The notes: generated from the letters alone by a model not told the origin. DNA of 64,000 bases from Scytonema sp. RU_4_4 (GCA_012031965.1 JAAUSC010000003.1:1-64000), one strand, 5' to 3'. Positions 46,496 to 56,633 are shown, counted from the stretch's first letter. Numbers and translations are program-made.

Positions 46496-47137
46496 TTACG
46501 ATTTTTTACCAACTACGTTTGCAGGGACAATATCTACTAAACCACCTGGTTTACCAGGAACACTTCCCTTGATAAGTATTAAGTTGCGTTCTGGGTCTAC
46601 TCGTACCACAGTCAGTTTGCGGATTGTGACGCGGCTACCACCCAAACGTCCTGCCATCCTCTTACCTGGATAAACACGACCGGGAGTTGTACCCGCACCA
46701 ATCGAACCTGGCTCTCTATGGTTTTTTGAACCGTGCGACATCGGTCCTCGACCAAAGTTGTTGCGTTTTTGGTTACCAGCAAAACCGCGACCAATACTTG
46801 TACCGATGATGTCTACAGTTTGACCTGTACTAAAAATATCAGCTTTAATTTGTTGACCTAAAGCATATTCGCTCTCGTTATCTATGCGATACTCTTTCAA
46901 ATGACGCAATGCTGGGGCAGACGATTTGGCAAGGTGTCCCAACAGTGGTTTGTTCAGCGCCTTTGGCTTGACTTCGCCATAACCTACTTGGATGGCGGAG
47001 TAACCGTCGGTCTGTTTTGTTTTTACTTGGGTAACGGTGCATGGTCCCGCTTGAATGACGGTGACAGAAATAGCGATTCCTGCTTCGTCAAATATTTGGG
47101 TCATGCCCAGCTTGGTGCCGAGAATACCTACAGACAC
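46496..47137 (-). CDS. rplC: 50S ribosomal protein L3
   Basis: 213 residues from a GTG start ([20 protein letters not shown]); contains [56 protein letters not shown], the L3 signature. First gene of the ribosomal cluster; rpsJ is not beside it, as is usual in cyanobacteria, where S10 lies with the str genes. Confidence 0.97.
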   Translation of the reverse strand: MSVGILGTKLGMTQIFDEAGIAISVTVIQAGPCTVTQVKTKQTDGYSAIQVGYGEVKPKALNKPLLGHLAKSSAPALRHLKEYRIDNESEYALGQQIKADIFSTGQTVDIIGTSIGRGFAGNQKRNNFGRGPMSHGSKNHREPGSIGAGTTPGRVYPGKRMAGRLGGSRVTIRKLTVVRVDPERNLILIKGSVPGKPGGLVDIVPANVVGKKS

Positions 47138-48082
47138 AGTTACTGGCTCTCCTTATTTGCTTTTTGTTGACATCGGATTCTCAAGGACACACTTTGTGAA
47201 CGCTCCTCAGGACGAGTTCCAATTTTTTTTTGGACTGACCTCTGAAGTCGAGCTGGTCAGGTTGTGACAACTGCAACTTCTTTGGGTCTTCACTCAGAGT
47301 CCATACTGTTTGATGAATCCGTTTACTTTGTACTTGTTACCAGAAAACCCAAAAGAGCCTTCTTTTTCGGAAGGGACAACTCTTGAACTTAGTGCAAGGC
47401 TTTTGGTGCTTTGCGCTTTGTGCAGCAATGCCTTCATCCAAGCAATTGCTCTGGCACCTTGTTGTAGTAGGACTTGGGCAGCTTGCTGCCCAGTATCCGT
47501 TGGCTGAGATTTATGCAATGCTACAAACCAACACGACTGCTCAACTCCTACTTCATCAATAACCTCAAATAGTTGTTGAAACTTGTTTAAGGCTTTTCCT
47601 CGTTGTCTTGAGGTTCAGGAGTGAATGCAGTCTATTCTCAAGGTTGGCGTTGATTTTTTAACCAACCACTCCTAAGTTGCCCTCGTAGCTTTTACAGTTT
47701 ACCAGTCTTTTATCAATTTCTACTAGTTTATCCGACTCGGAACGTTACTCATCAGTTTTTGATGCTAACACTAGGGGGAAATATCCATCAGACGGTTACT
47801 TATCTAATTTTTTGGTCACAATCTAATAATATAGATCATTGATTTATATTTGTCTACAAATTTGTTTCAAGCGTTTTTTGCTTTAGCGTGTAGCAGCGCC
47901 GCTAGAAACAATAAAACAGTATATTCAGTTGCAATTAAAGAAGTCTGACGGCGAATAAATTCGCCTAAGCCTAGTAAGCACGCTATGCGAACGAGCTGAC
48001 CCCACCGATGAGTCACGCTTGCGCCCTCCAATTTTCGGTCAATAATAGAGATATCGAAGTGGGATAGAACAAAAATTAATTT
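47138..48082. other. Divergent promoter region between rplC and ndhN
   Basis: 945 bases without a convincing gene. It should contain the main promoter and untranslated leader of the ribosomal cluster (minus strand) and the ndhN promoter (plus strand). A 74-codon minus-strand frame at 47294-47518 has no recognised family. Around 47225-47270, ACTGACC...GGTCAG can pair next to a nine-T run, but the T-run lies on the wrong side for a terminator in either direction. Around 47980-48010 there are GCTATGCGAACGAGC repeat remnants. Confidence 0.5.
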
Positions 48083-48559
48083 ATGGCACTCATTACCACT
48101 GGCAACGCTTTCATTCGAGATTTGGAGAAATTTGGCGCTCTTGGTGTTTACGCACCTCTAGAAGGAGGTTTTGAAGGTCGTTACAGACGCCGACTGCGTG
48201 CAGCAGGTTATGTCACTCTCGATCTGACTGCAAAGGGATTAGGCGATATCGCTGCCTATCTCACAAGAGTTCATGGTGTAAGACCTCCTCATCTTGGCAA
48301 AAAAAGTACTAGTAGTGGTGCGGCAGTAGGTCATGTATATTATGTGCCGCCCATTCTTAGCTCTCAACTCGAACAGCTTCCACCCAAATCAAAAGGCTTG
48401 GTGTTGTGGCTCATCGAAGGGCATATTCTTTCCAATGAGGAAGTTGAATTTTTGGCGACTTTACCTAGCTTAGAACCACGAGTAAAAGTGGTCATTGAAA
48501 GGGGTGGTGATCGCGCTTTTTGTTGGACGCCTTTGCAAAAGACCCTTCTAGCTAGTTAA
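48083..48559 (+). CDS. ndhN: NAD(P)H-quinone oxidoreductase subunit N
   Basis: 158 residues; peripheral-arm subunit of the cyanobacterial/plastid NDH-1 complex, which carries out respiration and cyclic electron flow at the thylakoid. MALITTGNAFIRDLEKFGALGVYAPLEGGFEGRYRRRLRAAGYVTLDLTAKGLGDIAAYLTRVHGVRPPHLGKK is diagnostic. Single gene, divergent from rplC. Confidence 0.95.
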   Translation: MALITTGNAFIRDLEKFGALGVYAPLEGGFEGRYRRRLRAAGYVTLDLTAKGLGDIAAYLTRVHGVRPPHLGKKSTSSGAAVGHVYYVPPILSSQLEQLPPKSKGLVLWLIEGHILSNEEVEFLATLPSLEPRVKVVIERGGDRAFCWTPLQKTLLAS

Positions 48560-48609
48560 GTCAAAAGCACAGGGAACAGGGAACAGAGAAAAACTGTAAC
48601 CTGTTCTTA

Positions 48610-48656
48610 GTTTCAAAAAGTTTTCAAAAAGTTTTCAAAAAGTTTTCAAAAAGTTT
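48610..48656. repeat. 11-base tandem repeat (TTTTCAAAAAG)
   Basis: Four copies of TTTTCAAAAAG in the convergent gap between ndhN and the 2H phosphoesterase-like gene. The repeat covers the last codons and the stop of the minus-strand gene (its FLKTF tail). Confidence 0.8.
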
Positions 48657-49438
48657 AAAATTGGCCAGTTTGGTTCGCGATAATAGCGCGTCATGTCGTC
48701 AAATTTCCGTAGTTCGGCACGTTGTATAATCAATTCTGGGGAGTTCTGTGTCCATTGCTGATTCAACTGAGAGAACATAGTCGTAAGGTGCTCGTGATCT
48801 AGATTAGGCGCAATCTCTCCAAAATAGCCCAATGTCACATGAGCGGTGAAGTGATAATGTTGCTCAATCCCCAATGCCATCAAGTTGGAATTTTGATAAA
48901 TCGCTCGACGCAAGTTAATAATTTGCTCGTAGCAGGCTTCATTTTGAGGTACCAAACAAACGCCTATAGCTCTTGGCATCACGACTAGTCCCTGCATTTG
49001 CCAGCGAATGGGGTGAATTTGCCCCTGCGTAGATTGTTGATACTGCTTAAAGATGTCCGCAAAGCAAGAGCATAGCTGTTCTTCAAATTTTGGATTTTTT
49101 CTTTGAGCATCATAGTAAGCACTGTCCCAAATCAAGTCCGCTAAAGTTAAATGAAAGCTAGCAGGAGGTACAAGCACAATCCAATCAGAGTTGGCAGATA
49201 GTTGTAAAAGCTCCTGTTGGTAACCCTGTAAGTGTGCGTAGAAAGTAGAGTTGTCTGTTTCTTCTTCCCAAGGTGGGGTGATCACTGTATACCCTGGAAA
49301 AGGTACTGCTTGCCTTCCTTGTTCTGAATGCGGCTGAAATTTAGAAGATGTTTGGATATGCTGGACTTGAGTTCTGTACGCTTCTGATAGCGTCATCCGC
49401 GCTAAACGATTTAAGTAAATTTGATATTTGTCGTCCAA
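48635..49438 (-). CDS. 2H phosphoesterase-like protein (DUF1868 type)
   Basis: 267 residues. Two HxT motifs of the LigT/cyclic phosphodiesterase fold are seen: SFHLTLADLIWD (about residue 114) and HFTAHVTLGYFGE (about residue 199). The N-terminal FPGYTVITPPWEEETDNSTFYAHLQGYQQEL matches DUF1868 proteins. Activity on 2'-3' cyclic phosphates or RNA ends is an inference from the fold; no substrate is known. Convergent with ndhN. Confidence 0.8.
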   Translation of the reverse strand: MDDKYQIYLNRLARMTLSEAYRTQVQHIQTSSKFQPHSEQGRQAVPFPGYTVITPPWEEETDNSTFYAHLQGYQQELLQLSANSDWIVLVPPASFHLTLADLIWDSAYYDAQRKNPKFEEQLCSCFADIFKQYQQSTQGQIHPIRWQMQGLVVMPRAIGVCLVPQNEACYEQIINLRRAIYQNSNLMALGIEQHYHFTAHVTLGYFGEIAPNLDHEHLTTMFSQLNQQWTQNSPELIIQRAELRKFDDMTRYYREPNWPILNFLKTF

Positions 49439-49721
49439 TGTTCATATCCTCGAACTCCATGCTTATTGATTGTAGGCAAAACGACCTGCATTGAATAAGC
49501 GATTTAAAAAGTATTTAGCTTTTCTGAGGTGGTAGGGTGATGAGAAGGGTTTTGGAGGGTTCTGGAGGAAGAAGAGGGGGAAACGGGGTAGGGAGAAGGG
49601 TGCTGAGGGGAAGAAAAACTCATCGATATTAGCTTTTCCTCTCCCTTTCTCAGAACTCCCCCTGCTCCCCCCTGCTCCCCTGCTCCCCCTACTTCCTCGT
49701 CTAATAACAGTGAGCTTCCCT

Positions 49722-50708
49722 ATGCCAGTCTACTTTTACTGGGGTGAGGACGATTTTGCTATGGAAAAGGCGATCGCTCTTGTACGCGATCGCGTCCTAG
49801 ATCCCCTATGGACAAGTTTTAACTACACAGTACTACCTCCAGATTTACCAGATGCTCCGATCCAAGCATTTAATCAAGTGATGACACCACCTTTTGGCAC
49901 TGGTGGACGCTTGGTATGGCTTGCGAATACCACCCTCTGCCAGCAATGCTCAGATAATGTGTTATCAGAACTGGAGCGAACCTTGCCAGTTATCCCCGAA
50001 GATTCATATTTATTGCTCACGAGCAGTCGCAAACCAGACGAACGCTTGAAATCAACTAAAATTTTGAAAAAATTTGCTGAATTCCGAGAATTTTCTTTAA
50101 TTCCACCTTGGAAGACGGAACTCCTAGTGCAGTCTGTTAGTCAAGCTGCTCAAACAGTAGGAGTGAAATTGACTCATTCGAGTGTAGAGATGTTGGCGGA
50201 TGCTGTAGGTAATGATACACGTCTTCTCTACAATGAATTAGAGAAATTACGGCTTTACGCTGAAGGCAGCGATCAACCTTTGAACACAGACGCTGTTGCT
50301 CAGTTAGTCCGAAATACAACTCAAAATAACCTACAATTAGCAGCGGCAATCAGAACAGCTGACACAGCTAAAGCTTTAGCGATATTAACCGATCTTATCA
50401 ATGCTTGTGAACCACCTTTGCGAGTTGTTGCTACGCTTATTGGTCAATTTCGTACTTGGTTATGGATCAAGCTCATGGTAGAAAGTGGTGAGCGCAATCC
50501 CCAAGTTATTGCCAAAGCTGCGGAGATAGGCAACCCCAATCGCATTTACTATCTACAAAAAGAAATTCAATCTGTTTCTGTAGAGCAACTTATTGCCACT
50601 TTACCTATATTGTTAGATTTAGAAGTTTGTCTTAAACAAGGAGCCTCAGAGATGTCAGCACTACAGACTAAAGTCATAGAGCTTTGTCAAGTATGTCGAG
50701 GAACTTAA
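49722..50708 (+). CDS. holA: DNA polymerase III subunit delta
   Basis: 328 residues from ATG 49722 (MPVYFYWGEDDFAMEKAI); an upstream in-frame GTG at 49710 would add four residues. It is the clamp-loader subunit that opens the beta clamp. The YFYWGEDDF start, PPWKTELLVQSVSQAAQTVGVKLTHSSVEMLADAVGNDTRLLYNELEKL (domain II lid) and the C-terminal collar helices (PLRVVATLIGQFRTWLWIKLM) are typical. Its promoter area is a CTCCCCCTG-rich pyrimidine tract (49640-49700). Confidence 0.93.
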   Translation: MPVYFYWGEDDFAMEKAIALVRDRVLDPLWTSFNYTVLPPDLPDAPIQAFNQVMTPPFGTGGRLVWLANTTLCQQCSDNVLSELERTLPVIPEDSYLLLTSSRKPDERLKSTKILKKFAEFREFSLIPPWKTELLVQSVSQAAQTVGVKLTHSSVEMLADAVGNDTRLLYNELEKLRLYAEGSDQPLNTDAVAQLVRNTTQNNLQLAAAIRTADTAKALAILTDLINACEPPLRVVATLIGQFRTWLWIKLMVESGERNPQVIAKAAEIGNPNRIYYLQKEIQSVSVEQLIATLPILLDLEVCLKQGASEMSALQTKVIELCQVCRGT

Positions 50709-50844
50709 CAAAAACAACAAACATTTGCCGGATTTTAACAAGAAAAACAAACATTTGATGGTTTGAGTGTTTTCTGGAACTTCTCACTCTTAAAATAATT
50801 CACAGTGATTAAGATATCCCGACTGTAGTTGTTTCATAAAACAA

Positions 50845-51327
50845 ATGAAAAGATATTATCATCGCTTTTTGCGACCTAGTTTAATTCGGATGCTTTCTCA
50901 GTCTTTGTTTGTTGGTGCTATTGCAACTGTAAGTTTGGTTTCTAGTGCTTTCGTTTTGAGTTATAAAATCGATGCTCAAGCTCCACAAACAGTTAATCCT
51001 AGTGAACTTAGAAGTTATGCTAGAGCTTTGTTGAAAATGGAACCGGAGCGTCAGCAAGCCTTTGATGAAATAAAAAAAATTATAGGGAATGGAGATGTTC
51101 CCAAGATTGTTTGTAATGATAACAATAGCTTAAGTGGTCTTCCTGGCAAAGCAAAAGAGATTGCTGTGAATTACTGCAAACGTTATCAAATAGTAGCTAA
51201 AGAGAACGGCCTTGATAGTGATAGATTCAACACAATTACTCAACAGTTACAAAGTAATAAAGATTTAGAACGAAAGATGTTTAATATGCTGCTTTGTCTC
51301 CAAAAAAATCCCGAATGTGGTAAGTAA
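50845..51327 (+). CDS. Exported DUF4168-type protein
   Basis: 160 residues. An N-terminal hydrophobic segment (about 16-40, MLSQSLFVGAIATVSLVSSAFVLSY) works as a signal peptide or anchor. The rest is helical: VNPSELRSYARALLKMEPERQQAFDEIKKIIG ... ENGLDSDRFNTITQQLQSNKDLERKMFNMLL, which fits the DUF4168 pattern (a final EFN-I-x5-dpeL-like motif). Four Cys in the mature part may form disulfides. Likely periplasmic; function unknown. Confidence 0.75.
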   Translation: MKRYYHRFLRPSLIRMLSQSLFVGAIATVSLVSSAFVLSYKIDAQAPQTVNPSELRSYARALLKMEPERQQAFDEIKKIIGNGDVPKIVCNDNNSLSGLPGKAKEIAVNYCKRYQIVAKENGLDSDRFNTITQQLQSNKDLERKMFNMLLCLQKNPECGK

Positions 51328-51456
51328 AATTTCAAATCAAGAGAAAATTTATCTATCAAAAAGTAATTATACCAGTTAAAACTGGAAGGAGGAAATGTCA
51401 AAAAATAAAAAATCATATTTTCTTTTCATGGAATGAATTTTAATTGCTAAAAAAGC

Positions 51457-52080
51457 TTAAACTTCACAATTTAAAAAGGCTTGGCGCTTTGCATGAATGT
51501 TTCTCATGTGCTTTTTTACCGTATTTATAGAAATGTAAAGCTGAGTAGCAATCTCTTTGTAGCTAAATTTTTCTTGATAAAGACACCAAATCTCTGCTTC
51601 TCGTGGCGTTAACTCGTATTTTTTGACTTCAGCAAGTGCAATATTTTTCAAAGACTCATACTTATTTTCTATTATAACTAATAGGTAAGAGTGATGAAAT
51701 TTTTCCAAATTAAGCCATTTTGCACAAACACAAAACACTTTTGACCTATTGACTCTAATTTCATTAGAGAGAATGATAGCTTTATTGGGCACAAGGCTAC
51801 GATTTTCTAGTAAGGTTTTGCAAATGCACCAGATAGCAGGTGGTACACAATTTGAATTGGAACTATCTTGATTAATTTGAGAAAAAATATGACAAGCAGA
51901 TGTGTTTGCATGAATGAGTTCGCCCGTCTCGTTTAAGAGGACAATACCGTCTTGTAACCCTTCAATAACTTCTTGGAAAAAATAACCTCGCTGAGAATCA
52001 TGTAACTCAAGGTTATTTATCTTCTGTTGTTTAACTGGTATTTTTCCCGATATTGTCGATATTTTGGTTGTGGTGACCAT
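51457..52080 (-). CDS. PAS-LuxR type transcriptional regulator
   Basis: 207 residues. A PAS-like domain (about 35-150: QEVIEGLQDGIVLLNETGELIHANTSACHIF) precedes a LuxR/GerE helix-turn-helix (about 150-205: YELTPREAEIWCLYQEKFSYKEIATQLYISINTVKKHMRNIHAK). Eight of the residues before the PAS part are low-complexity. GTG 52089 is a possible longer start. No receiver or kinase is adjacent except the large hybrid histidine kinase 0.45 kb upstream on the same strand. An 11-base inverted repeat lies 63 bases upstream. Confidence 0.88.
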   Translation of the reverse strand: MVTTTKISTISGKIPVKQQKINNLELHDSQRGYFFQEVIEGLQDGIVLLNETGELIHANTSACHIFSQINQDSSNSNCVPPAIWCICKTLLENRSLVPNKAIILSNEIRVNRSKVFCVCAKWLNLEKFHHSYLLVIIENKYESLKNIALAEVKKYELTPREAEIWCLYQEKFSYKEIATQLYISINTVKKHMRNIHAKRQAFLNCEV

Positions 52081-52142
52081 GAGATACACTTTACTTTTTA
52101 CAATAGTTTTTGCAATTCATTTGAGTTGAAAATATGTACATT

Positions 52143-52170
52143 CATTGTCTGCAATATTATGCAGACAATG
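52143..52170. promoter_or_regulatory. Perfect 11-base inverted repeat upstream of the PAS-LuxR gene
   Basis: CATTGTCTGCA / TGCAGACAATG with a six-base AT spacer (ATATTA). It sits about 63-90 bases before the regulator's ATG, a fitting place for a dimeric LuxR-family operator controlling its own gene. A role as the 5' side of a terminator for the hybrid kinase gene is less likely because no T-run follows. Confidence 0.45.
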
Positions 52171-52526
52171 ACAAATAGCTAAACCAAAGAGTGTGTCATA
52201 GATAACATGGCACACAAGAGAGTGAATTTTTTGAAGTTTTTATAACCTTCTTAACGACTTAATTTTGAATACAACTGTTAAAGAGTCTATTTCGGATACA
52301 GCTTTTGCAAGTGTAAATTCTAGGACTTACGTTACGCATTGACAAAAATCTGATTATGTAAACCAGACTCATTTGCTGTCCTTCCTTCTTTAGTTAAGTG
52401 CAAGCAAAATCAACTTATGCATTAGTTGAGATAAAAAGGGGAAATTCTAGCTCAATCAGACTATTGCAGAACCACACGGAAGTTGGCGCTCTTTGCACGT
52501 TGTTAGTTTTTTAAATTTTGAAATGT
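52171..52526. other. Intergenic region, no gene seen
   Basis: Between the regulator's inverted repeat and the stop of the hybrid kinase. No further structure recognised. Confidence 0.45.
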
Positions 52527-55500
52527 TCACATACGTCCAACAAGACTAGCGACGACTGTAGCTAACTCAGCAGGCTCAACAGGTTTAGGCAAATGCAACT
52601 GATAACCTTCCTGAATAGCTCGCATTCTATCTTCTGGTCTCGCATATGCTGTTAACGCTGCTGCTGGAATCTTTCCACCTTGCTGTGATGAAAGCGATAT
52701 TTCTCCAGTACGTTCGCGCGATCGCACTTTGCGGATCAAAGAATAACCATCCTCTTGGGGCATTCCAATATCACTAACCAAAACATCTGGTTTCCATTGT
52801 GTCATAGTATCGAGTGCTTCCTGCACCGACCCCACTGCTTTAACTTCGGCTTGGCACTGTTGCAGTACAGTGGTGAGAAAATCACGAGTATCAGCTTCGT
52901 CATCCACCACTAACACCCGCACACCATCAAGGGAAATATGAGGTTCTGAGATTTCAGAGTCAGAGTCCGCTAACGGTTGTTGAACGATTTCTCTTGTTTG
53001 GTTGTCTCCTTGTTCTCTTGTTCGATCATCTGCATTATTCACCAAATTATTCACCAACGGTAACTTAACTGTGAATGTTGTACCTTGTCCTTTACCTGGA
53101 CTTTCTACGTGGATGGTACCACCATGCAGTTCTACTAAATGACGCACAATTGCCAAACCTAGTCCCAGTCCACCATGTGATCTTGTACTGGAACTATCAG
53201 CTTGACGAAAACGGTCAAAGACGTAAGGAAGAAAATCAGAACTAATACCGATACCCGTGTCGCTGACCGAGATTTGAGCATGGAGTGGGGTGTGGACTAA
53301 AGGGGATGAGGGGGATACCACTCCTTTGTCTTCCTTATCTGCTTTATCATCTTCTGTCACGACTCCAAGCTGCACTTCTACTCGACCAGCTTGAGGTGTG
53401 AACTTGATGGCGTTAGATAGCAGATTCCAAATTACCTGCTGCAAGCGTTCTGCATCGCCAGAAATCAAGAATTTTGGTTTTTGAATGTTCGCTTTTAAAT
53501 TATCAGGTTGTTTTGGCGCAAGTTTGGAATTTTGATTGGAATTTTGATTGAGATTTTGATTGGAATTTTGATTGAAATTTTGAGTATTAGAAAATTCTGG
53601 GTTTTCTCCAGTACAGTTCAAGTCATTATCTAAAATACAAAAGCTCAAATCGATTTTCTTTGCTTCAGCGGCTAAGCGTACGGTTTCAAGTGCAGCATCA
53701 ATGATGGAAACTAAGTCATAAATCTGGACATGAAGCCGTAACTTACCTCTGATCATCCGTGAGATATCTAGTAAGTCTTCAATGAGCTGCGTCTGCGCTT
53801 TAGCATTTCGCTCTATGGTTTCTAATGCTTTTGCTACCTTAGTTTGATCGAGTTGGCGGCGGGAACGCAAAAGCTGCGCCCAACCAAGGATGGCGTTGAG
53901 GGGCGATCGCAATTCGTGGGACAATATTGCCAAAAATTCATCTTTCATGCGGTTTGCTTCTCTCAACTGTTCAGTTTGTTGTTGTAAAGAAGCAATCAAG
54001 CTAGCGCGTTCCATTGCGATCGCAATTTGGTCGCACACTGCTTGCATCATCCCCAGTTCATTTTGAGTAAATTTGGCTAAGCTGCGGCTACCAAAAGCAA
54101 GAGTCCCCAGAAGTTGTCCCTGCGCTATTAACGGGTAGCTGTAATATGCTGTAATACCCATAGCGCGGATAAACGTTGTCTTTGGATCTGTTGAGTTCTG
54201 CACATCTTCCAGAGCTATTGAACGGCGTTCTTGGGCTGTCGTACCGCACACTGCTTGACCAAATTTCAGCCACTCAACTTCTTTTGCCTGTTCCTCTGTC
54301 ACACCACTATAGGATGCTAGTTGCAATATCTGCTTATTTTCATGAACTAAATAATTAAAGTAAACATCTAAACGAATTTGTTCCGAGAGTTTTCTAAACA
54401 AACTATCTATCAATGCCACAGGTTGCTGACTTGATAGTAAATCACTTGCTGTGTTGAATAACAAATGGAGTCTTTTATATCCCAATGAAAGAGCTTTTTC
54501 CACACTCTTGAGATTGGTAATGTCTTGAAATACCAAAACACAGGTCGCTGGATGACCATGCATTGCGTTTAAAGTATCAGCAAATATTAGCAGAGAGCGG
54601 ACACCGACTGGAGTGTGCCAATCAAGTTCAAAGCCCTCAATCTGTTCACCACGGGCAACCCTTATCCCAGGAGCCTGTTCTACTGGAATAGTATTTCCTG
54701 CTGCGTCAGTGGAGTAGTAATAAGTGCTATAATCTTCGGTTGATTCTGCCTTGGGAAATTTGCCCCCAGCCACTTCATCAGCGGCTTGATTTGCAAAAGT
54801 GACCTTTGCTGTTTCTGGTTCTATTAACAGCATTGGCATTGGCATTAAGTTGAGCAAATCTTCCAGCCATTTTTGCTGATTACGGAGTGTTTCCTCCACC
54901 TGTTTACGCTCTGTGATGTCGTTCGTAAATGCCAAAATTTGTTCTATTTCACCCTTTGCATTTAAGAGCGGCAGATATTTAATTTCTGTGGTGAAGGTGC
55001 CGTAATCTGGTAGGGTGATTGTGGCTTCTGTTGTCTGTAAAGTGCGTGTTTCTTGCGCCTTAATTAAAGTGGAAAGATAAGCTTGTGTTGCCTCAGGAGG
55101 TAGAATTTCCTCGTCAGTTCGTCCGAGAATTTCTTCTTTTGGCTTTTTCATGCGCTGTAATGCGGCTGTATTGACAAACTGCAACCGCCGTTGAGCATCG
55201 TAGATGGCAAAAACATCAGGGATATTATCAAGCGCCAACCGAAATCGTTCTTCGCTTTGATGTAGCGCTTGCTCCGCCTGTTTGCGATCGCTCAAATCTA
55301 AGATAAATGCGACCGACTCCTCGCGCTTTTCGCCCAACAACGCGTAACCTATTAAAATAGGAATACGACTACCATCCTTACGGATGTACTCTTTTTCGTA
55401 GGGCGTACAAGCACCTTTCTCTGCAGCTTCAGCAATGTGTTCTTCATCTAGAGGCAAATATTCCGGTGGTGTAATGTCAATCCACCTGATTTTATCTGCT

Positions 55501-56633
55501 TGTAAGTCCTCTCGCGAGTAGCCTATCATCCGTAGAAATTCGTCGTTTGCCTTGCGGACATGACCGTGAATGTCGCCAAAAAGAATGCCGATAATGTTCG
55601 CATCTACAAAACTATTGAGCTTCTCTTCATTTGCTCTTAGAGCTTCTTTAACGCGATCACGCTGAATTCCCAACCGTTCCAGCGCCGCTACACTTTCCCA
55701 TATCAAAACGCAGAAGCTAACAATAAGCACAACCACAAGCAGGGCTACTGCAAACGCTGGCTCATAAAATCCTGCTCTTTGTCCTTGCAGAATCAACCAC
55801 CCCAGTGATAAAGGTACGGCGATCGCCGCGAGTAACAACCGACGTGCTAGCATCCCGCCGTAAGTATCGCTTGTAACTATCTGCATCACCCCTTGTTCGG
55901 GATGAGTCCACATAACACCTGCACAGAGCACAGTAAATGTCAGTGCTGTGTGTAACGCCATTGATGTGCTGTAAGGGCGAAAGTCGTAAAGGATTTCAAC
56001 TCTGTAAGCATAGCCGATAATAACCTGCAAGGATATCACAGCAGCAATGAGGGCGAAAACTTGCGCATACCAAAAGCTACGGCGAGTTTTTGGTTGACCC
56101 ACAAGCTCCAAGGCTCTACCAATAACTAAAAAATTCAGTGCTGTGTTCAATCCCATTCGTCCCGGATGGGATGTCATCAAAGCGTTTGGCGAGTCATGAA
56201 ATAGCAGTTCATCTATACCGAAGTTCCAGCCGAATATATATTGACTGAGTGTGAGTAAAGCAATAACGAGCACTGTTGATGCACACACCCTGGACAAGAA
56301 TGAGGGGGATAAGGGAGATGTTAGCGTTAGCTCCGCGCCCCCTACGGGGCTAGAGAGCCGTAGGCTGGGGGATGTGACTTCCTTATCTCTCCCTACTCTT
56401 GTTTGGGACAACCATAGGGATATGCCAGACAAAATAAAGCACACAGCTGCATTTGCCTTCATGGTCACTATACTTAACCAGAAGAAGTTTTTGAAAGACT
56501 CTAGGTCAAGCCACCAGCCAAGCAATACCAAGCAGCCGACCAAGATGGTAATTGCACTTGCAGCTTGTGTAACCAGTGAATGTGAAGAGACTTTACATGG
56601 ACTTTGTTGGCGCAAGCGGTTGACTTGTAACAT
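52527..56633 (-). CDS. Membrane-bound hybrid histidine kinase (PAS-PAS-PAS-GAF-HisKA-HATPase-REC)
   Basis: 1368 residues. About eight membrane helices in the first 325 residues form an integral sensor region. Then come PAS domains at about 330-450 (ending AFILDLSDRKQAE), 455-580 (AFTNDITERKQVE) and 585-710, a GAF domain (about 735-880), HisKA with H906 (LSHELRSPLNAILGW), HATPase (WNLLSNAIKFTP, DTGIGI, GLGLGLAIV) and a C-terminal receiver with D1288 (VLVSDIGMPQEDGY). Two in-frame low-complexity insertions are present: one in the membrane region (about residues 80-112) and an Asn/Gln-rich repeat (about 1012-1036) just before the HATPase N-box. Signal and downstream target unknown; the receiver suggests an internal phosphorelay. 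Confidence 0.93.
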   Translation of the reverse strand: MLQVNRLRQQSPCKVSSHSLVTQAASAITILVGCLVLLGWWLDLESFKNFFWLSIVTMKANAAVCFILSGISLWLSQTRVGRDKEVTSPSLRLSSPVGGAELTLTSPLSPSFLSRVCASTVLVIALLTLSQYIFGWNFGIDELLFHDSPNALMTSHPGRMGLNTALNFLVIGRALELVGQPKTRRSFWYAQVFALIAAVISLQVIIGYAYRVEILYDFRPYSTSMALHTALTFTVLCAGVMWTHPEQGVMQIVTSDTYGGMLARRLLLAAIAVPLSLGWLILQGQRAGFYEPAFAVALLVVVLIVSFCVLIWESVAALERLGIQRDRVKEALRANEEKLNSFVDANIIGILFGDIHGHVRKANDEFLRMIGYSREDLQADKIRWIDITPPEYLPLDEEHIAEAAEKGACTPYEKEYIRKDGSRIPILIGYALLGEKREESVAFILDLSDRKQAEQALHQSEERFRLALDNIPDVFAIYDAQRRLQFVNTAALQRMKKPKEEILGRTDEEILPPEATQAYLSTLIKAQETRTLQTTEATITLPDYGTFTTEIKYLPLLNAKGEIEQILAFTNDITERKQVEETLRNQQKWLEDLLNLMPMPMLLIEPETAKVTFANQAADEVAGGKFPKAESTEDYSTYYYSTDAAGNTIPVEQAPGIRVARGEQIEGFELDWHTPVGVRSLLIFADTLNAMHGHPATCVLVFQDITNLKSVEKALSLGYKRLHLLFNTASDLLSSQQPVALIDSLFRKLSEQIRLDVYFNYLVHENKQILQLASYSGVTEEQAKEVEWLKFGQAVCGTTAQERRSIALEDVQNSTDPKTTFIRAMGITAYYSYPLIAQGQLLGTLAFGSRSLAKFTQNELGMMQAVCDQIAIAMERASLIASLQQQTEQLREANRMKDEFLAILSHELRSPLNAILGWAQLLRSRRQLDQTKVAKALETIERNAKAQTQLIEDLLDISRMIRGKLRLHVQIYDLVSIIDAALETVRLAAEAKKIDLSFCILDNDLNCTGENPEFSNTQNFNQNSNQNLNQNSNQNSKLAPKQPDNLKANIQKPKFLISGDAERLQQVIWNLLSNAIKFTPQAGRVEVQLGVVTEDDKADKEDKGVVSPSSPLVHTPLHAQISVSDTGIGISSDFLPYVFDRFRQADSSSTRSHGGLGLGLAIVRHLVELHGGTIHVESPGKGQGTTFTVKLPLVNNLVNNADDRTREQGDNQTREIVQQPLADSDSEISEPHISLDGVRVLVVDDEADTRDFLTTVLQQCQAEVKAVGSVQEALDTMTQWKPDVLVSDIGMPQEDGYSLIRKVRSRERTGEISLSSQQGGKIPAAALTAYARPEDRMRAIQEGYQLHLPKPVEPAELATVVASLVGRM
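53523..53590 (-). repeat. 12-base tandem repeat coding NQNS/NQNL in the kinase
   Basis: GAATTTTGATTG units (about five, slightly varied) code for FNQNSNQNLNQNSNQNSK. They expand a loop between the first strand of the HATPase domain and the ISGDAERLQQVIWN segment. Length is a multiple of three, so the frame survives. Confidence 0.85.

Noticed and set aside
47294-47518. 74-codon minus-strand frame in the rplC leader
   Set aside because: No recognised family; the overlapping plus-strand frame is equally open, which is typical of non-coding sequence.
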